Source of the DNA: Pseudomonas sp. JAI120
GTDB lineage: Bacteria; Pseudomonadota; Gammaproteobacteria; Pseudomonadales; Pseudomonadaceae
Assembly: GCF_014207255.1 (NCBI RefSeq)
Contig: NZ_JACHCZ010000008.1
Coordinates: 122,384 to 186,383, forward strand
DNA length: 64,000 nt
Reading direction: 5' to 3'
How positions within the stretch are numbered: the stretch's first letter is position 1; each line of letters starts with the position of its first letter. The translations under genes were made by a program, and so were the position numbers. Shown here piece after piece: positions 45,025 through 53,709 of this stretch. Under the pieces are notes generated by a model. That model saw only the letters and a list, made by a program, of their open reading frames with translations, was not told the origin of the DNA and did no database searches.

Positions 45025-45124
45025 CGCTGGCACAGCCTTTTACGATTCCTTGCGCATCAATTTTCGTATTGGTTCGTCTACCGCTGGGTTGTATTCCTCT
45101 CCTTGATGCAAAAGGAGGTGTCTG

Positions 45125-46453
45125 ATGGCTCTGACAGATACAGCGATAAAGCAAGCCAAGCCCGCCAGCAAGCCTTATACGTTAACTGATGGGGATGGCT
45201 TATCTCTGCAAGTTCCCACGACGGGTTCGAAGCGCTGGCATTTCCGTTTCTATTGGAATGACAAGCAATTGCGTATTTCCCTTGGCATCTATCCCGACGT
45301 CAGTCTCAAGGAGGCTCGCCAGCGGAGAGAGGCTGCACGTGCGCTGGTGGCCAACAATATCGATCCCCGCTCACATCGTCGCGCCGAGCGCCAAAAAGCC
45401 TCTCACGCCGCCAACAACACGTTTGAAGCGGTTGCTGGTCGCTGGCATGAGTTCCGAAGTAAAAAGCTGACGAAAAGTAAGAAGGGCAGTGCAGGGCAAG
45501 CGAGTAAATACCTGAAGAAGGACATGCTGCCGTGTTTGGGCGATCTTCCGATCTCAGATATTTCTCGTGGTGACGTGCTGGAGCTCATTAGGCGAATTGA
45601 GCGCAGAGCGGCGCTGGTCTCTGCTCGAAAGGTGCGCACCTGGCTCAACCAGATTTTCCGTTTTGCCATAGCGGAAGGGCTCGTTGATGTGAACCCAGCA
45701 GCAGATCTTGATATCGTTGCTGAGACGCCGCGGCCAGTTCGCCATAATCCTTTCCTCCAGGTAAATGAACTTCCAGGACTGCTCAGGACCGTAACCAACT
45801 ATGGGTGTGCAGAAGCGACACGGCTTGGTATCCGTCTATTGCTGTTGACAGGGGTGCGTACAGGAGAGCTACGGGCGGCGACGCCAGACCAATTCGACCT
45901 CGACAAGGGGATCTGGCTGGTGCCGCCGGAGGGTGTCAAGCAACTCCGGAGTCGTGTTCGAACCCAGAGGAATGAGATCCCACCTTATGTAATTCCACTG
46001 TCTACCCAAGCAATTGCAATTGTGCAGCGGCTAATGCAGTTAAGGGCGCGCGGTGCGCGGTATCTGCTGGTACACCGATACGAACCGCAGGAAATGATCA
46101 GTGAAAATACCCTTAACACCGCGATCAGCCGCATGGGTTACAAAGGAAGGCTCACTGGGCATGGCATCAGGGCCACCATCTCAACGGCGCTCAACGAGGT
46201 GGGCTTTGTAGAAGAGTGGATTGAGGCGCAGCTTTCCCATGCGGATGCCAACAAAATTCGCGCTGCATATAATCATGCCGAATACGTCGAGCCGAGGCGT
46301 AGGATGATGCAATATTGGGCGGACTTATTAGATGCGCTAGAGAGTGGGGTTTCGCCGCCTAACCCTGAAGCATACATGGCGCAGGGCGGCCTACGCTCAA
46401 TGGATTTTCTGAACGCGCAGCAGGAATCTGTTAGCTATAGTATGGGGTGCTAG
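45125..46453 (+). CDS. P4-type tyrosine recombinase/integrase
   Basis: A 442-residue site-specific recombinase. An arm-binding DUF4102 domain (about 5-90, LTDGDGLSLQVPTTGSKRW) and a core-binding SAM-like domain come first. The catalytic domain has Arg in TGVRTGELRAA (about 242), HGIR (about 342), QLSHAD (about 366), and the Tyr nucleophile in RAAYNHAEY (about 376). AAGGAG precedes the ATG. Length is normal, so it looks intact. Its last four codons and stop lie inside a tRNA-Pro 3' half, indicating that the attachment site overlaps the 3' end of the gene. Confidence 0.93.
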   Translation: MALTDTAIKQAKPASKPYTLTDGDGLSLQVPTTGSKRWHFRFYWNDKQLRISLGIYPDVSLKEARQRREAARALVANNIDPRSHRRAERQKASHAANNTFEAVAGRWHEFRSKKLTKSKKGSAGQASKYLKKDMLPCLGDLPISDISRGDVLELIRRIERRAALVSARKVRTWLNQIFRFAIAEGLVDVNPAADLDIVAETPRPVRHNPFLQVNELPGLLRTVTNYGCAEATRLGIRLLLLTGVRTGELRAATPDQFDLDKGIWLVPPEGVKQLRSRVRTQRNEIPPYVIPLSTQAIAIVQRLMQLRARGARYLLVHRYEPQEMISENTLNTAISRMGYKGRLTGHGIRATISTALNEVGFVEEWIEAQLSHADANKIRAAYNHAEYVEPRRRMMQYWADLLDALESGVSPPNPEAYMAQGGLRSMDFLNAQQESVSYSMGC

Positions 46454-46486
46454 GAGGCGAGTGTTCGAATCACTCCGACCCGACCA
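46442..46486 (+). other. 3' half of tRNA-Pro(GGG): attachment-site relic
   Basis: From the anticodon loop ATGGGGT onward the sequence is a regular tRNA 3' half: stem GCTAG, variable loop GAGGC, T stem GAGTG/CACTC with loop TTCGAAT, acceptor strand CGACCCG, discriminator A and CCA. The upstream bases do not continue into a 5' half (no CTAGC before the loop). This is the pattern left by integration with crossover near the anticodon loop. Confidence 0.82.
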
Positions 46487-46502
46487 TATCTTCCAATTGC
46501 TT

Positions 46503-46530
46503 AGCCCAATTTTTTCAGGTTGGGCTTTTT
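46503..46530 (+). terminator. Terminator after the tRNA-Pro relic and integrase
   Basis: AGCCCAA and TTGGGCT pair around a loop of ten bases and are followed by T. It may be the original terminator of the tRNA-Pro gene. Confidence 0.75.
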
Positions 46531-47271
46531 CATGCCTGCAAAATTGCTCCCACAGATATCTTGGACCTTGGTAGCTCTGCGAGACTCAGTGTGAGTTCGC
46601 GCCGCTTTTGGCCCTTTTTCGCGCTGCCATTGGCACCAATCCTGTCTGATATTTCTCTTCCTTTCTCCGCTTTTTCGCATGTTAGATAGCCTTGCCAAAC
46701 GCCCTGTTTTACGGCCGATTAGGCCGTTTTTCCTCACCCGCTGCGCGGCGCTAAACCCTGGAAGCTCAGTTCCGATTCTTCGTTCTTAAAGGTCAGCATC
46801 CCTAATCAGTGAAACCGGCTGCTCGTCAAGCGGGCCGTGCCTTTGAATACAAACGGAAGCGGCGAAAGCACCTTTAGGCCAGACTTCCGATTGTGCGCTA
46901 GGGAAACGGAACAGTGTGCGGGGAGGGAAGGGTGGGCAATCGCCAGATCTGCGAAAGTCTCTAGTCGCTGGCCGAGCGTTTTGATCCCAAGGCCAAGGGC
47001 CGATTTGGAATCAAACCATCGCGTCCAAGAGCCTGACTCATACCTCCAAATTCGGCGTTTTTGGGCCCAAACCGCAGTGCCAAACAGACCGCAAATTCAC
47101 CCGACTTCTTGCTGTTTTGGTGACAAATCATTTTGCAGGTAGTTGGCACCGATTGAGTTCCGCTGACCCCACGAAAGATCCGCCGGCAGCGGCTTCTAGC
47201 GGTCAGCTCGGGATTTCTTGCAAGGTCCTGGCCGGTGCCACATCCGCTGCGAACTCACATTTGGTCCTAGC
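46531..47271. other. 740-base stretch without a supportable gene
   Basis: Short frames exist on both strands (up to 101 codons), but none has a convincing ribosome-binding site or recognisable domain. The sequence is probably degenerate island DNA; I see no transposon ends or repeats in it. Confidence 0.6.
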
Positions 47272-48081
47272 CTAAGTAAGTTGCTGCAAATAGGCCTTCG
47301 GCGAACACCCTGTTTTTTGCTTGAAGCAACGGTAGAAAGTGGACAGCGAGTTAAAGCCTGAGGCGCTGGCAATTTCATCAATGCGCGAGGCGTGGTGTTG
47401 CGCATTCAAACGTGAAAGGGCCTCATCCAGGCGCAGCTGATTGAGCAGCGTATAAAACGTTTGCCCCCGAACCTGATTGAGAAAAAACGAGATCTGGTTG
47501 CGTGTGTAGCCAGTCGATGCCGCAACCTGAGACAGGTCCAGGCGTGGATCGAGATAGGGCTTGGTCTGCTCGAAGTACTGCTGCAAATCATTGGCAAGCG
47601 CCCCGACCTGACGGGCTGATAATCCCAAACGATTGACGGCCTCAGCGCTATAGGCCTGGCGGGTTAACGTTGGGGCATGATTGACCAGCATCGCGTGTTC
47701 GTTGACTTTAATGATCAGCCCGTCCCGTACCGACAGCGCTTCAACAGTGCGGAATGAAACAAGACCCTCGCTGCCATTGAGCGTCACTCGGTACTGCAAG
47801 AACGCGGTGTCGCCATCGATGCGCAAGCGATCGGTGTAAATCTGAAACTCTTCTGATCCCACCGGCATGCTTGCCGCGAGATAGTCGCGCAATTGCGAGT
47901 AGTCGATGGTCCGGTTCTGGAAAAAATCGTTGTACTCGATGGCTGGGTGATAGAGAGCCATCACGGAGTCCAGGTCGCGCCGCTTCCATGCCTCGTGATA
48001 ACGCACCACAACTTCATGAGTCTGTGTGCTCGAAGGATCCGCCGGGAAGGTTGGGGTGGTGGGTAAATCAGGTACTTCCAC
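47272..48081 (-). CDS. AraC-family regulator with N-terminal SnoaL-like domain
   Basis: A 269-residue protein. Residues about 20-130 are an NTF2/SnoaL-like fold (EVVVRYHEAWKRRDLDSVMA, YHPAIEYND, VNEHAMLVNH), a pocket domain unusual for AraC regulators. Residues about 165-269 are the double helix-turn-helix AraC domain (DLSQVAASTGYTRNQISFFL; IDEIASASGFNSLSTFYRC). It is divergent from the FAD oxidase gene, which it probably controls in response to a small ligand. Confidence 0.85.
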   Translation of the reverse strand: MEVPDLPTTPTFPADPSSTQTHEVVVRYHEAWKRRDLDSVMALYHPAIEYNDFFQNRTIDYSQLRDYLAASMPVGSEEFQIYTDRLRIDGDTAFLQYRVTLNGSEGLVSFRTVEALSVRDGLIIKVNEHAMLVNHAPTLTRQAYSAEAVNRLGLSARQVGALANDLQQYFEQTKPYLDPRLDLSQVAASTGYTRNQISFFLNQVRGQTFYTLLNQLRLDEALSRLNAQHHASRIDEIASASGFNSLSTFYRCFKQKTGCSPKAYLQQLT

Positions 48082-48239
48082 AACGAGCTCCAGGGTGCAG
48101 AACAGGGCAAAGTCCAGAGTATTCCAGAAGCCGCACTTTTCCGCCCGTGTCCGCTGCGATGTTTACCTGCCCGTTGTGCCTGTGAAAACGTCGGTTATTG
48201 CTTTAGCGTCAGCCCAGGAATTTTACGGAGCATGAGCGC

Positions 48240-49637
48240 ATGACACTTCACATCGCGAACCAGTCCCTGGCGGACGCTCGGCCTTATCCTGTCTGGCAGG
48301 AAGCACAAACGCCTGCGACTGCCGCGCCAAGGCTCACGGGTGAAGTGACCTGTGATATTGCGATTGTGGGCGGCGGATTTGTCGGGCTATGGACTGCGCT
48401 GATGGCGCGTCAGCGCTGGCCTGAAGCAACCATCGTTGTGCTTGAAGCCGGACAGTGCGGTGGCGAAGCCAGCGGTCGTAATGGCGGGTTCTGCGCGCCA
48501 AGTATTTCCCACGGTGTTTCCAATGCGCTGAAACGTTGGCCCAAGGAGGCGGAGCAACTGGTTCGACTGGGCAGGGAAAACCTGGTGGCATTTGAGGAGG
48601 ATCTGCAGCGCTATGGCATGGACGTAGCGTTTGAGCGCTGCGGAAAATTGAATGTCGCGAGTCAGTCCTGGCAGGTGGAAGGGCTAAGGTCGATGCAGCG
48701 TAACTACGAGCGCTTTGGCATCGCCTGTGAATTTCTGGATGGCGAGGCTCTCAAGTCACACCTCGACTCACCGGCCTATGTTGCGGGCGTTTTTGAGCCC
48801 AATTATGCGTTGCTGAACCCGGTTAAGATGGTTTCAGAGCTTCGACGCGTGTGCCTGGCGCAAGGCGTGCAGCTGTTCGAACATTCTCCGGTAACCGCGC
48901 TGCATCACGACGGCAGTCATCAGGTACTGGAAACCGGACTAGGCACTGTAAAAGCAGCCAAAGTCGCACTCGGCACCAACATCGCGCCGCCGTTGCTGGG
49001 GGAACTGAAGTCCAAGGTCATTCCCATTTATGACTACGCATTAGCGACTCAGCCGCTCGACGATGCTCAGCTGCGCGCAATCGGTTGGGTCGGCCGCTAC
49101 GGGATTGCTGACAGTGGCAATCAGTTTCACTACCTGCGCAAGACCGAAGACAACCGCATCCTCTGGGGTGGTTACGACGCCATCTATCACTTCGGGAGCC
49201 GGCGCGATGAGGCGTTGACGCAACGTCCCGACAGCTTCGCGACACTGGCACGGCAATTTCAGTTGGCCTTCCCTGTCTTGGCGGACGTCATGTTCAGTCA
49301 TGCCTGGGGCGGCATCATCGATACCTCCGCGCGCACCACAATGTTCTGCGGCACTTCGTCTGACGGCTGCATTGCCTACGCCCAAGGGTTCACGGGGCAG
49401 GGCGTGTCCGCCAGTCGTTTCGCGGCGTTGACCATGCTTGATTTGCTCGAGGGCAAATCGACCGAGCGCACGAAACTGGCAATGACCTCGACGGCACCTT
49501 TTCCGTTTCCACCCGAGCCCCTGCGTTATGTGGGCGTGTCGCTGGCGCAGCGCTCACTGGCCCGCGAAGACCTTACCGGGCACCGCGACTGGCTGCTCAA
49601 AGGGTTTGATGCGCTGGGTATCGGTTTTGATTCTTGA
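48240..49637 (+). CDS. FAD-dependent amine oxidoreductase (DAO/PuuB-like)
   Basis: A 465-residue flavoenzyme of the D-amino-acid oxidase superfamily, closest in style to gamma-glutamylputrescine oxidases. The dinucleotide motif is DIAIVGGGFVGLWTA (about residues 40-54), followed by LEAGQCGGEASGRNGGFC and the C-terminal FAD segment YAQGFTGQGVSASRFAA (about residue 380). It would oxidise an amine or N-modified amine to an imine/aldehyde with H2O2 or electron-carrier reduction. GGAG lies nine bases before the ATG. A DUF861 cupin gene follows 12 bases later. Confidence 0.87.
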   Translation: MTLHIANQSLADARPYPVWQEAQTPATAAPRLTGEVTCDIAIVGGGFVGLWTALMARQRWPEATIVVLEAGQCGGEASGRNGGFCAPSISHGVSNALKRWPKEAEQLVRLGRENLVAFEEDLQRYGMDVAFERCGKLNVASQSWQVEGLRSMQRNYERFGIACEFLDGEALKSHLDSPAYVAGVFEPNYALLNPVKMVSELRRVCLAQGVQLFEHSPVTALHHDGSHQVLETGLGTVKAAKVALGTNIAPPLLGELKSKVIPIYDYALATQPLDDAQLRAIGWVGRYGIADSGNQFHYLRKTEDNRILWGGYDAIYHFGSRRDEALTQRPDSFATLARQFQLAFPVLADVMFSHAWGGIIDTSARTTMFCGTSSDGCIAYAQGFTGQGVSASRFAALTMLDLLEGKSTERTKLAMTSTAPFPFPPEPLRYVGVSLAQRSLAREDLTGHRDWLLKGFDALGIGFDS

Positions 49638-49649
49638 ACTGGAGTGAGA

Positions 49650-50015
49650 ATGACCATGAGTAAACCTGATCACATCATCGATTTTGCCAACCCCGATATG
49701 CCCGTCGTCGAGTTGGAAACCAGTGACCCCGAAGCGGTCGACACCCCGTATCGCAGTCGTAGCTGGCGGCACTTTGTGGCGCCGGAGAAAAAAGCGGTCG
49801 CAGGAATCTGGGAGGCACCGGAGCACCTCGAGCGATGTGAATGCGACTACGACGAACTCTGTCATTTGCTCGAAGGACACGTTCGTCTGACCGACAGCAA
49901 TGGTGTCAGCCAGGAGTTCAAGGCCGGCGCCACGTTTGTGGTCGCCGCCGGCTTCAAAGGCACTTGGGAAAACCTGACGCGGGTGCGCAAGGTGTTCATG
50001 ATCCTCAGGGGTTGA
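49650..50015 (+). CDS. DUF861 cupin protein A
   Basis: A small cupin of 121 residues of the cupin_3/DUF861 family (relatives: EutQ, ureidoglycine aminohydrolase). The core DELCHLLEGHVRLTD is shared with the two cupins at 57754 and 58148. The protein lacks a complete HxH...H metal site as far as I can see. GGAG lies five bases before the ATG at 49650; ATG at 49656 is an alternative. It is in an operon with the flavoenzyme. Confidence 0.83.
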   Translation: MTMSKPDHIIDFANPDMPVVELETSDPEAVDTPYRSRSWRHFVAPEKKAVAGIWEAPEHLERCECDYDELCHLLEGHVRLTDSNGVSQEFKAGATFVVAAGFKGTWENLTRVRKVFMILRG

Positions 50016-50049
50016 GGGTGAGCGGCAGAGATCAAATGCGTTGAAACCG

Positions 50050-51333
50050 CTAGGCGTCAGGTAGCGCCATGATTGCTCGCGCAGCAATGTCCGTGCCACG
50101 AGTCGCCTGCATATTCTTGCTGAACGTTTCGAGGCGCTGTTTCATCGACTGATCGGCCAGCAGTTGTTCGAGGGCGGCGGGTAGCGCGGACAGTGGCTCG
50201 GCAAAACGCGGCAAGTAGCGGCCGACGCCGACTTCCTCGGCGCGTGCGGCATTGTCGTGACCGTCCCAGCAGTAAGGAATGATCAGTGACGGCAAGCCGA
50301 AGTACAGCGCTTCGCAGAAACTGTTGTTACCACCGTGGTGGATGAACAACTGGCACTCCTTGAGCACGGCCGGCTGTGGAAACCAGCTGTCCAGATACAC
50401 GTTGTCCGGGACTGTGGTGTACATCTCCCGATAGGCGCCAACGTTGATGAGAAAGCGATAGGGCAAGGTTTCGATGGTCCCGATCAGGCGCTTCATCATG
50501 TCGGTGTCGGCGGCACCGAGGCTGCCGAAGCTGATGTAGATCAGCGGCGCGTCGTTGTGTCGTGGGAAGTCGGGAACGATGTAAGGCGCCTCGCGGCGTA
50601 CGCAACCGTCGAGGTACACATAGCGCTGTGGGTTCAGCGGTGACTGGCGTTCATAACGCACCGGCGTCGGCGACAGCAACAGGTTGAGCCACGGTGAATC
50701 GTTGAGGAACTGGCCGGGTGGGCAGGGCGCCGTGCCGTTGCTCGCGAGAAACTGCGAAAAGCGTTCATGGGCCGGCGCGACGGATTTGCGGTAATGCTCG
50801 GTAAAACGTTCGCGGGCATCCGCGTCGCTGGCCAGGCAGCCTGACAAATACGGCGGCACGGCGGCATCCGGCAGTTCGGTTTCAGCGCAGGAAACCATCC
50901 GCACCCACGGGCATCCCGCGTTGGCGATGGCGGGGAACATGACCACGTTGTCGAGGACGATGACGTCCGGTTTAAGGCGCCCGAGCAACTGTTGCAGCGG
51001 TTTTTCCGCTTCAATCGCGGTATCTATAATGGCTTTCCAGGCTGGCGCTACATAGCTGTCGATCTGTGCCAGCGGAGTCTGGTCGAAGTAGGGAATGTTG
51101 CGCTCAATAAAACGTTCCCAGTAATGCTGGTGTTCCGCTGCCGACAATGGACGGGCTTGTGGAATCGGGTACTCGTCGAAGCCATATTCGGCGAAGAGTC
51201 CCTGAAAATGTTCGTGGCAGATAAAGACCGGTTTTGCTCCCAGCTCACGCAGCGATTGTGCAATGCCAATACAGTTCAAGGCCGCGCCGAAACTGGCTTC
51301 CGGAAACAATGCGATCAGTTTTTGTGTGTGCAT
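50050..51333 (-). CDS. GT1-family glycosyltransferase A
   Basis: A 427-residue GT-B fold transferase of the MGT/UDP-glycosyltransferase type. The C-terminal nucleotide-sugar site has DSWFPQPAVL, then LFIHHGGNNSFCEALYFG and the PYCWDGHDNA segment (about residues 345-375). The N terminus begins LIALFPEASFGAALNCIG. The C-terminal half faces UDP-sugar; the acceptor half is unlike macrolide enzymes I know. Equal in length to the paralogue at 56478 and clearly related along the whole sequence. It lies downstream of the GntR gene on the same strand. Confidence 0.85.
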   Translation of the reverse strand: MHTQKLIALFPEASFGAALNCIGIAQSLRELGAKPVFICHEHFQGLFAEYGFDEYPIPQARPLSAAEHQHYWERFIERNIPYFDQTPLAQIDSYVAPAWKAIIDTAIEAEKPLQQLLGRLKPDVIVLDNVVMFPAIANAGCPWVRMVSCAETELPDAAVPPYLSGCLASDADARERFTEHYRKSVAPAHERFSQFLASNGTAPCPPGQFLNDSPWLNLLLSPTPVRYERQSPLNPQRYVYLDGCVRREAPYIVPDFPRHNDAPLIYISFGSLGAADTDMMKRLIGTIETLPYRFLINVGAYREMYTTVPDNVYLDSWFPQPAVLKECQLFIHHGGNNSFCEALYFGLPSLIIPYCWDGHDNAARAEEVGVGRYLPRFAEPLSALPAALEQLLADQSMKQRLETFSKNMQATRGTDIAARAIMALPDA

Positions 51334-51429
51334 GGCGAGGACGTCCGAGGCGGGTACAGCCCGCCGTGCCTGAAGATGACGTGATGCTGTCTTATTTTAT
51401 AAAAAAAATCATCATGTTTTTTGAGCTGT

Positions 51430-52386
51430 TCAGCGAAGCCCGAACAACTGGCCCTGCGGGATGCCGCGGTTGGCAGTTTGCGGGCGCTGGGCGGCACTCA
51501 GGCGCAGGTGCAGTCGCAGCAGGTCGGCGGCGATCTCCAGCTGTCCGCGTTCGATGTGCGCAATGATTTGCAGATGTTCGCGCAGGGCTTCCTGGAGGCG
51601 GTGCACGCTGACGGTCGGCAGCAGGTTCGGCAGGCGTCGAAGGCTCTGATGCTGGAGCAGGGCGTCACCGATAAAACGATTGCCGCAGCTCTGGCCAATC
51701 AGTTCATGGAAGCTTATGTCCAGCTCGCGAAATTGCTGAATGTCGAAATTTTCTACCGGGCTTGAGAGAAGGGTTTGCATGGCGCTACGCAGCAGCGCCA
51801 GGCGTTGCGGGTCGGCATTGAAATGCGGGCTGAGCAGAGCTTCCGGCTCCAGAATCAGGCGGAATTTGAGGCTTTCTTCGAGGGCGGCGAGGCTGTTCAG
51901 TGAGGGGCGGAACAGCCAGGACTGGCCGGGGCCGCGCTCGATGGCCTGGCTTTCACTCAGTTGTTGCAGGGCTTTTTGAGCGGCCGGCCGGCCGATGTCG
52001 TAACGGCGCATCAATTCGCTGATGCTGATGCTGTCCCCGAGGCGTCCGGCCATGCGGTCGCGCAGCACCGAGGTCGCCAGCTCTTCTTCCTCGGCTTGTG
52101 GCAATGCTGCATTGAACGCCTGGCCAGTTGGCGGTGCGATCAGTCGATAGCCTTTGCCGGCCTCATGACTCAGCAGGTTCTCTTCCAGCAGCACTTTAAG
52201 TGCGCCACGAATCAGTGTGCGTGACACCTGGAATGTTCGCGCCAGCGCTTGCTCGGCCACTGGATCGCCGGCCACCAGTCCGGTTTCCTGGGTGTGCTCC
52301 AGAATCCGGCGGGCGAGTTCCAGGTGATTGGTGCGAGGTTTTTTCTCGGGTGTTGTGCTCAAGCGTCTGATCTCTTTTGGTCGCAT
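51430..52386 (-). CDS. GntR/FCD-type regulator with two DNA-binding-like segments
   Basis: A 318-residue regulator. The N-terminal winged helix (about 22-85, QALARTFQVSRTLIRGALK) is followed by a second segment (about 100-160, ISISELMRRYDIGRPAAQKAL) that also reads as a helix-turn-helix, then an all-helical FCD effector domain (about 170-300). Two HTH-like parts in a GntR protein are unusual. It is divergent from the polyamine-type importer with 170 bases between and probably controls it, and GT A downstream. Confidence 0.83.
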   Translation of the reverse strand: MRPKEIRRLSTTPEKKPRTNHLELARRILEHTQETGLVAGDPVAEQALARTFQVSRTLIRGALKVLLEENLLSHEAGKGYRLIAPPTGQAFNAALPQAEEEELATSVLRDRMAGRLGDSISISELMRRYDIGRPAAQKALQQLSESQAIERGPGQSWLFRPSLNSLAALEESLKFRLILEPEALLSPHFNADPQRLALLRSAMQTLLSSPVENFDIQQFRELDISFHELIGQSCGNRFIGDALLQHQSLRRLPNLLPTVSVHRLQEALREHLQIIAHIERGQLEIAADLLRLHLRLSAAQRPQTANRGIPQGQLFGLR

Positions 52387-52444
52387 CGACTCCGGTGCTC
52401 ATCTTATGCCATGCATCGCAAAAACGGTCAGGCGCAAAAAAACG

Positions 52445-52473
52445 TTGACATCCAATCATGCTGGTCCTAATTT
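52445..52473 (+). promoter_or_regulatory. Promoter of the importer operon
   Basis: A perfect TTGACA, a 17-base spacer and TAATTT, 84 bases before the start of the binding protein. It lies between the divergent GntR regulator and the importer genes. Confidence 0.75.
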
Positions 52474-52556
52474 CTAAAAAAAAACACAAGCAATCGTTTC
52501 TCTTTACGCCGTACTGCCTTCGAACACAAAAAATAATCAATCGTCGGGTGAGTATT

Positions 52557-53612
52557 ATGAGAAAGCTGAAAGGCCTTATGTGTCTGGGATTGAGCGTCTC
52601 CCTGGCGATCGCTTCACAGGCTGCAAGTGCAAAAGACATGGTGATTTCGATCTGGGACGGCTACATTGCCCCGGATGCGCTGGACAAGTTCAAAGCGGCC
52701 AGCGGCGTTGACGTCGACAAGGCGTTGCACGCGACCAACGAAGAAATCATGGGCAAGCTGATGGCGTCTGGCGGTGAAGGCTATGACGTTGTGTTCGTCT
52801 CCTCTCCCTTCGCCGAAGTCCTGCACAAGCAAGGTCTGCTGGCAGACATCGTCCCCGTCAAAGTCCCCAATCTAAAAAACCTTTATCCCGAAGCCACCCA
52901 GCTGGAATATGACCCGGGCAACCATTTCTCGGTGCCGTACACCTGGGGCACGACCGGGATTTGCTACCGCTCCGACAAGGTCACACCGGCGCCGATGAGC
53001 TGGAACGAACTGCTCAACCCTAGCGATGCGCTCAAAGGCAAAGTGACGATGCTCGCCACCGACCGCTGGATGCTCGGCGCCGGGTTTCTGGCCAAGGGCT
53101 GGTCAGTCAACGACAACGATCCCGAACAGATCGCGGCCGTGCGCGATCAGTTGATCGCCACCAAGAAACGCATCCTCGCGTTCGACGACACCACCTTCTA
53201 CTCCAAGCTCGCTTCCGGCGAATCGCTGATGGCGCATGCCTGGGATGGCTGGTGCAACTACGGCACCCAAGCCAATGCGGCCATCAAGTTTGTCGTGCCC
53301 AAGGAAGGTTCCGACCTTTGGGTGGACACCATGGTTGTACTGAAAAGCTCGAAGCATCAGGAGGAGGCGTTCAAGTTCGTCAACTTCATGCTCGCCAGGG
53401 AAAACCACGTTTGGGTGGCTGAAAACATCCTCTACAAAATCCCCAACCAGGCCGCAATGGCTGGTTTGTCCCCTGACCTGCTCAAGCAATACCCCAACTT
53501 GACGATCGCCCCGAGCGAGCTGTTGAAGATGGAACAGTTGCGCGATCTGGGTGGCACTACGCAAAAGGCCTACACCCGGGCCGTCACCGAAATCATGGCG
53601 GCACAGAACTAA
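52557..53612 (+). CDS. Polyamine-type ABC importer, periplasmic binding protein (PotD/PotF-like)
   Basis: A 351-residue secreted binding protein with signal peptide (about 1-25, ending QAASA). The mature part starts KDMVISIWDGYIAPDAL, typical of cluster-D spermidine/putrescine-binding proteins (PotD, PotF, SpuD). FSVPYTWGTTGICYR is the conserved hinge segment. The exact ligand is unresolved; spermidine/putrescine is only the family's usual ligand. First gene of a long operon that probably extends to 63522. Confidence 0.88.
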   Translation: MRKLKGLMCLGLSVSLAIASQAASAKDMVISIWDGYIAPDALDKFKAASGVDVDKALHATNEEIMGKLMASGGEGYDVVFVSSPFAEVLHKQGLLADIVPVKVPNLKNLYPEATQLEYDPGNHFSVPYTWGTTGICYRSDKVTPAPMSWNELLNPSDALKGKVTMLATDRWMLGAGFLAKGWSVNDNDPEQIAAVRDQLIATKKRILAFDDTTFYSKLASGESLMAHAWDGWCNYGTQANAAIKFVVPKEGSDLWVDTMVVLKSSKHQEEAFKFVNFMLARENHVWVAENILYKIPNQAAMAGLSPDLLKQYPNLTIAPSELLKMEQLRDLGGTTQKAYTRAVTEIMAAQN

Positions 53613-53709
53613 GCCTCACAAAACGTAAGCCGCATCGATTCGAGGCATGCCCCGCATGCCTCGCCACGCTCGCAAGCCGCCTCCGTTCCGGGGCGGGAGG
53701 ATATGGGTA

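Noticed and set aside
45125..46453. Complete prophage at the integrase
   Set aside because: No phage structural, lysis or replication genes occur around it; only the integrase and an att relic are visible.
46837..47142. A 101-codon frame in the gene-free stretch after the integrase
   Set aside because: No ribosome-binding site, no recognisable domain and biased composition; kept as non-coding.
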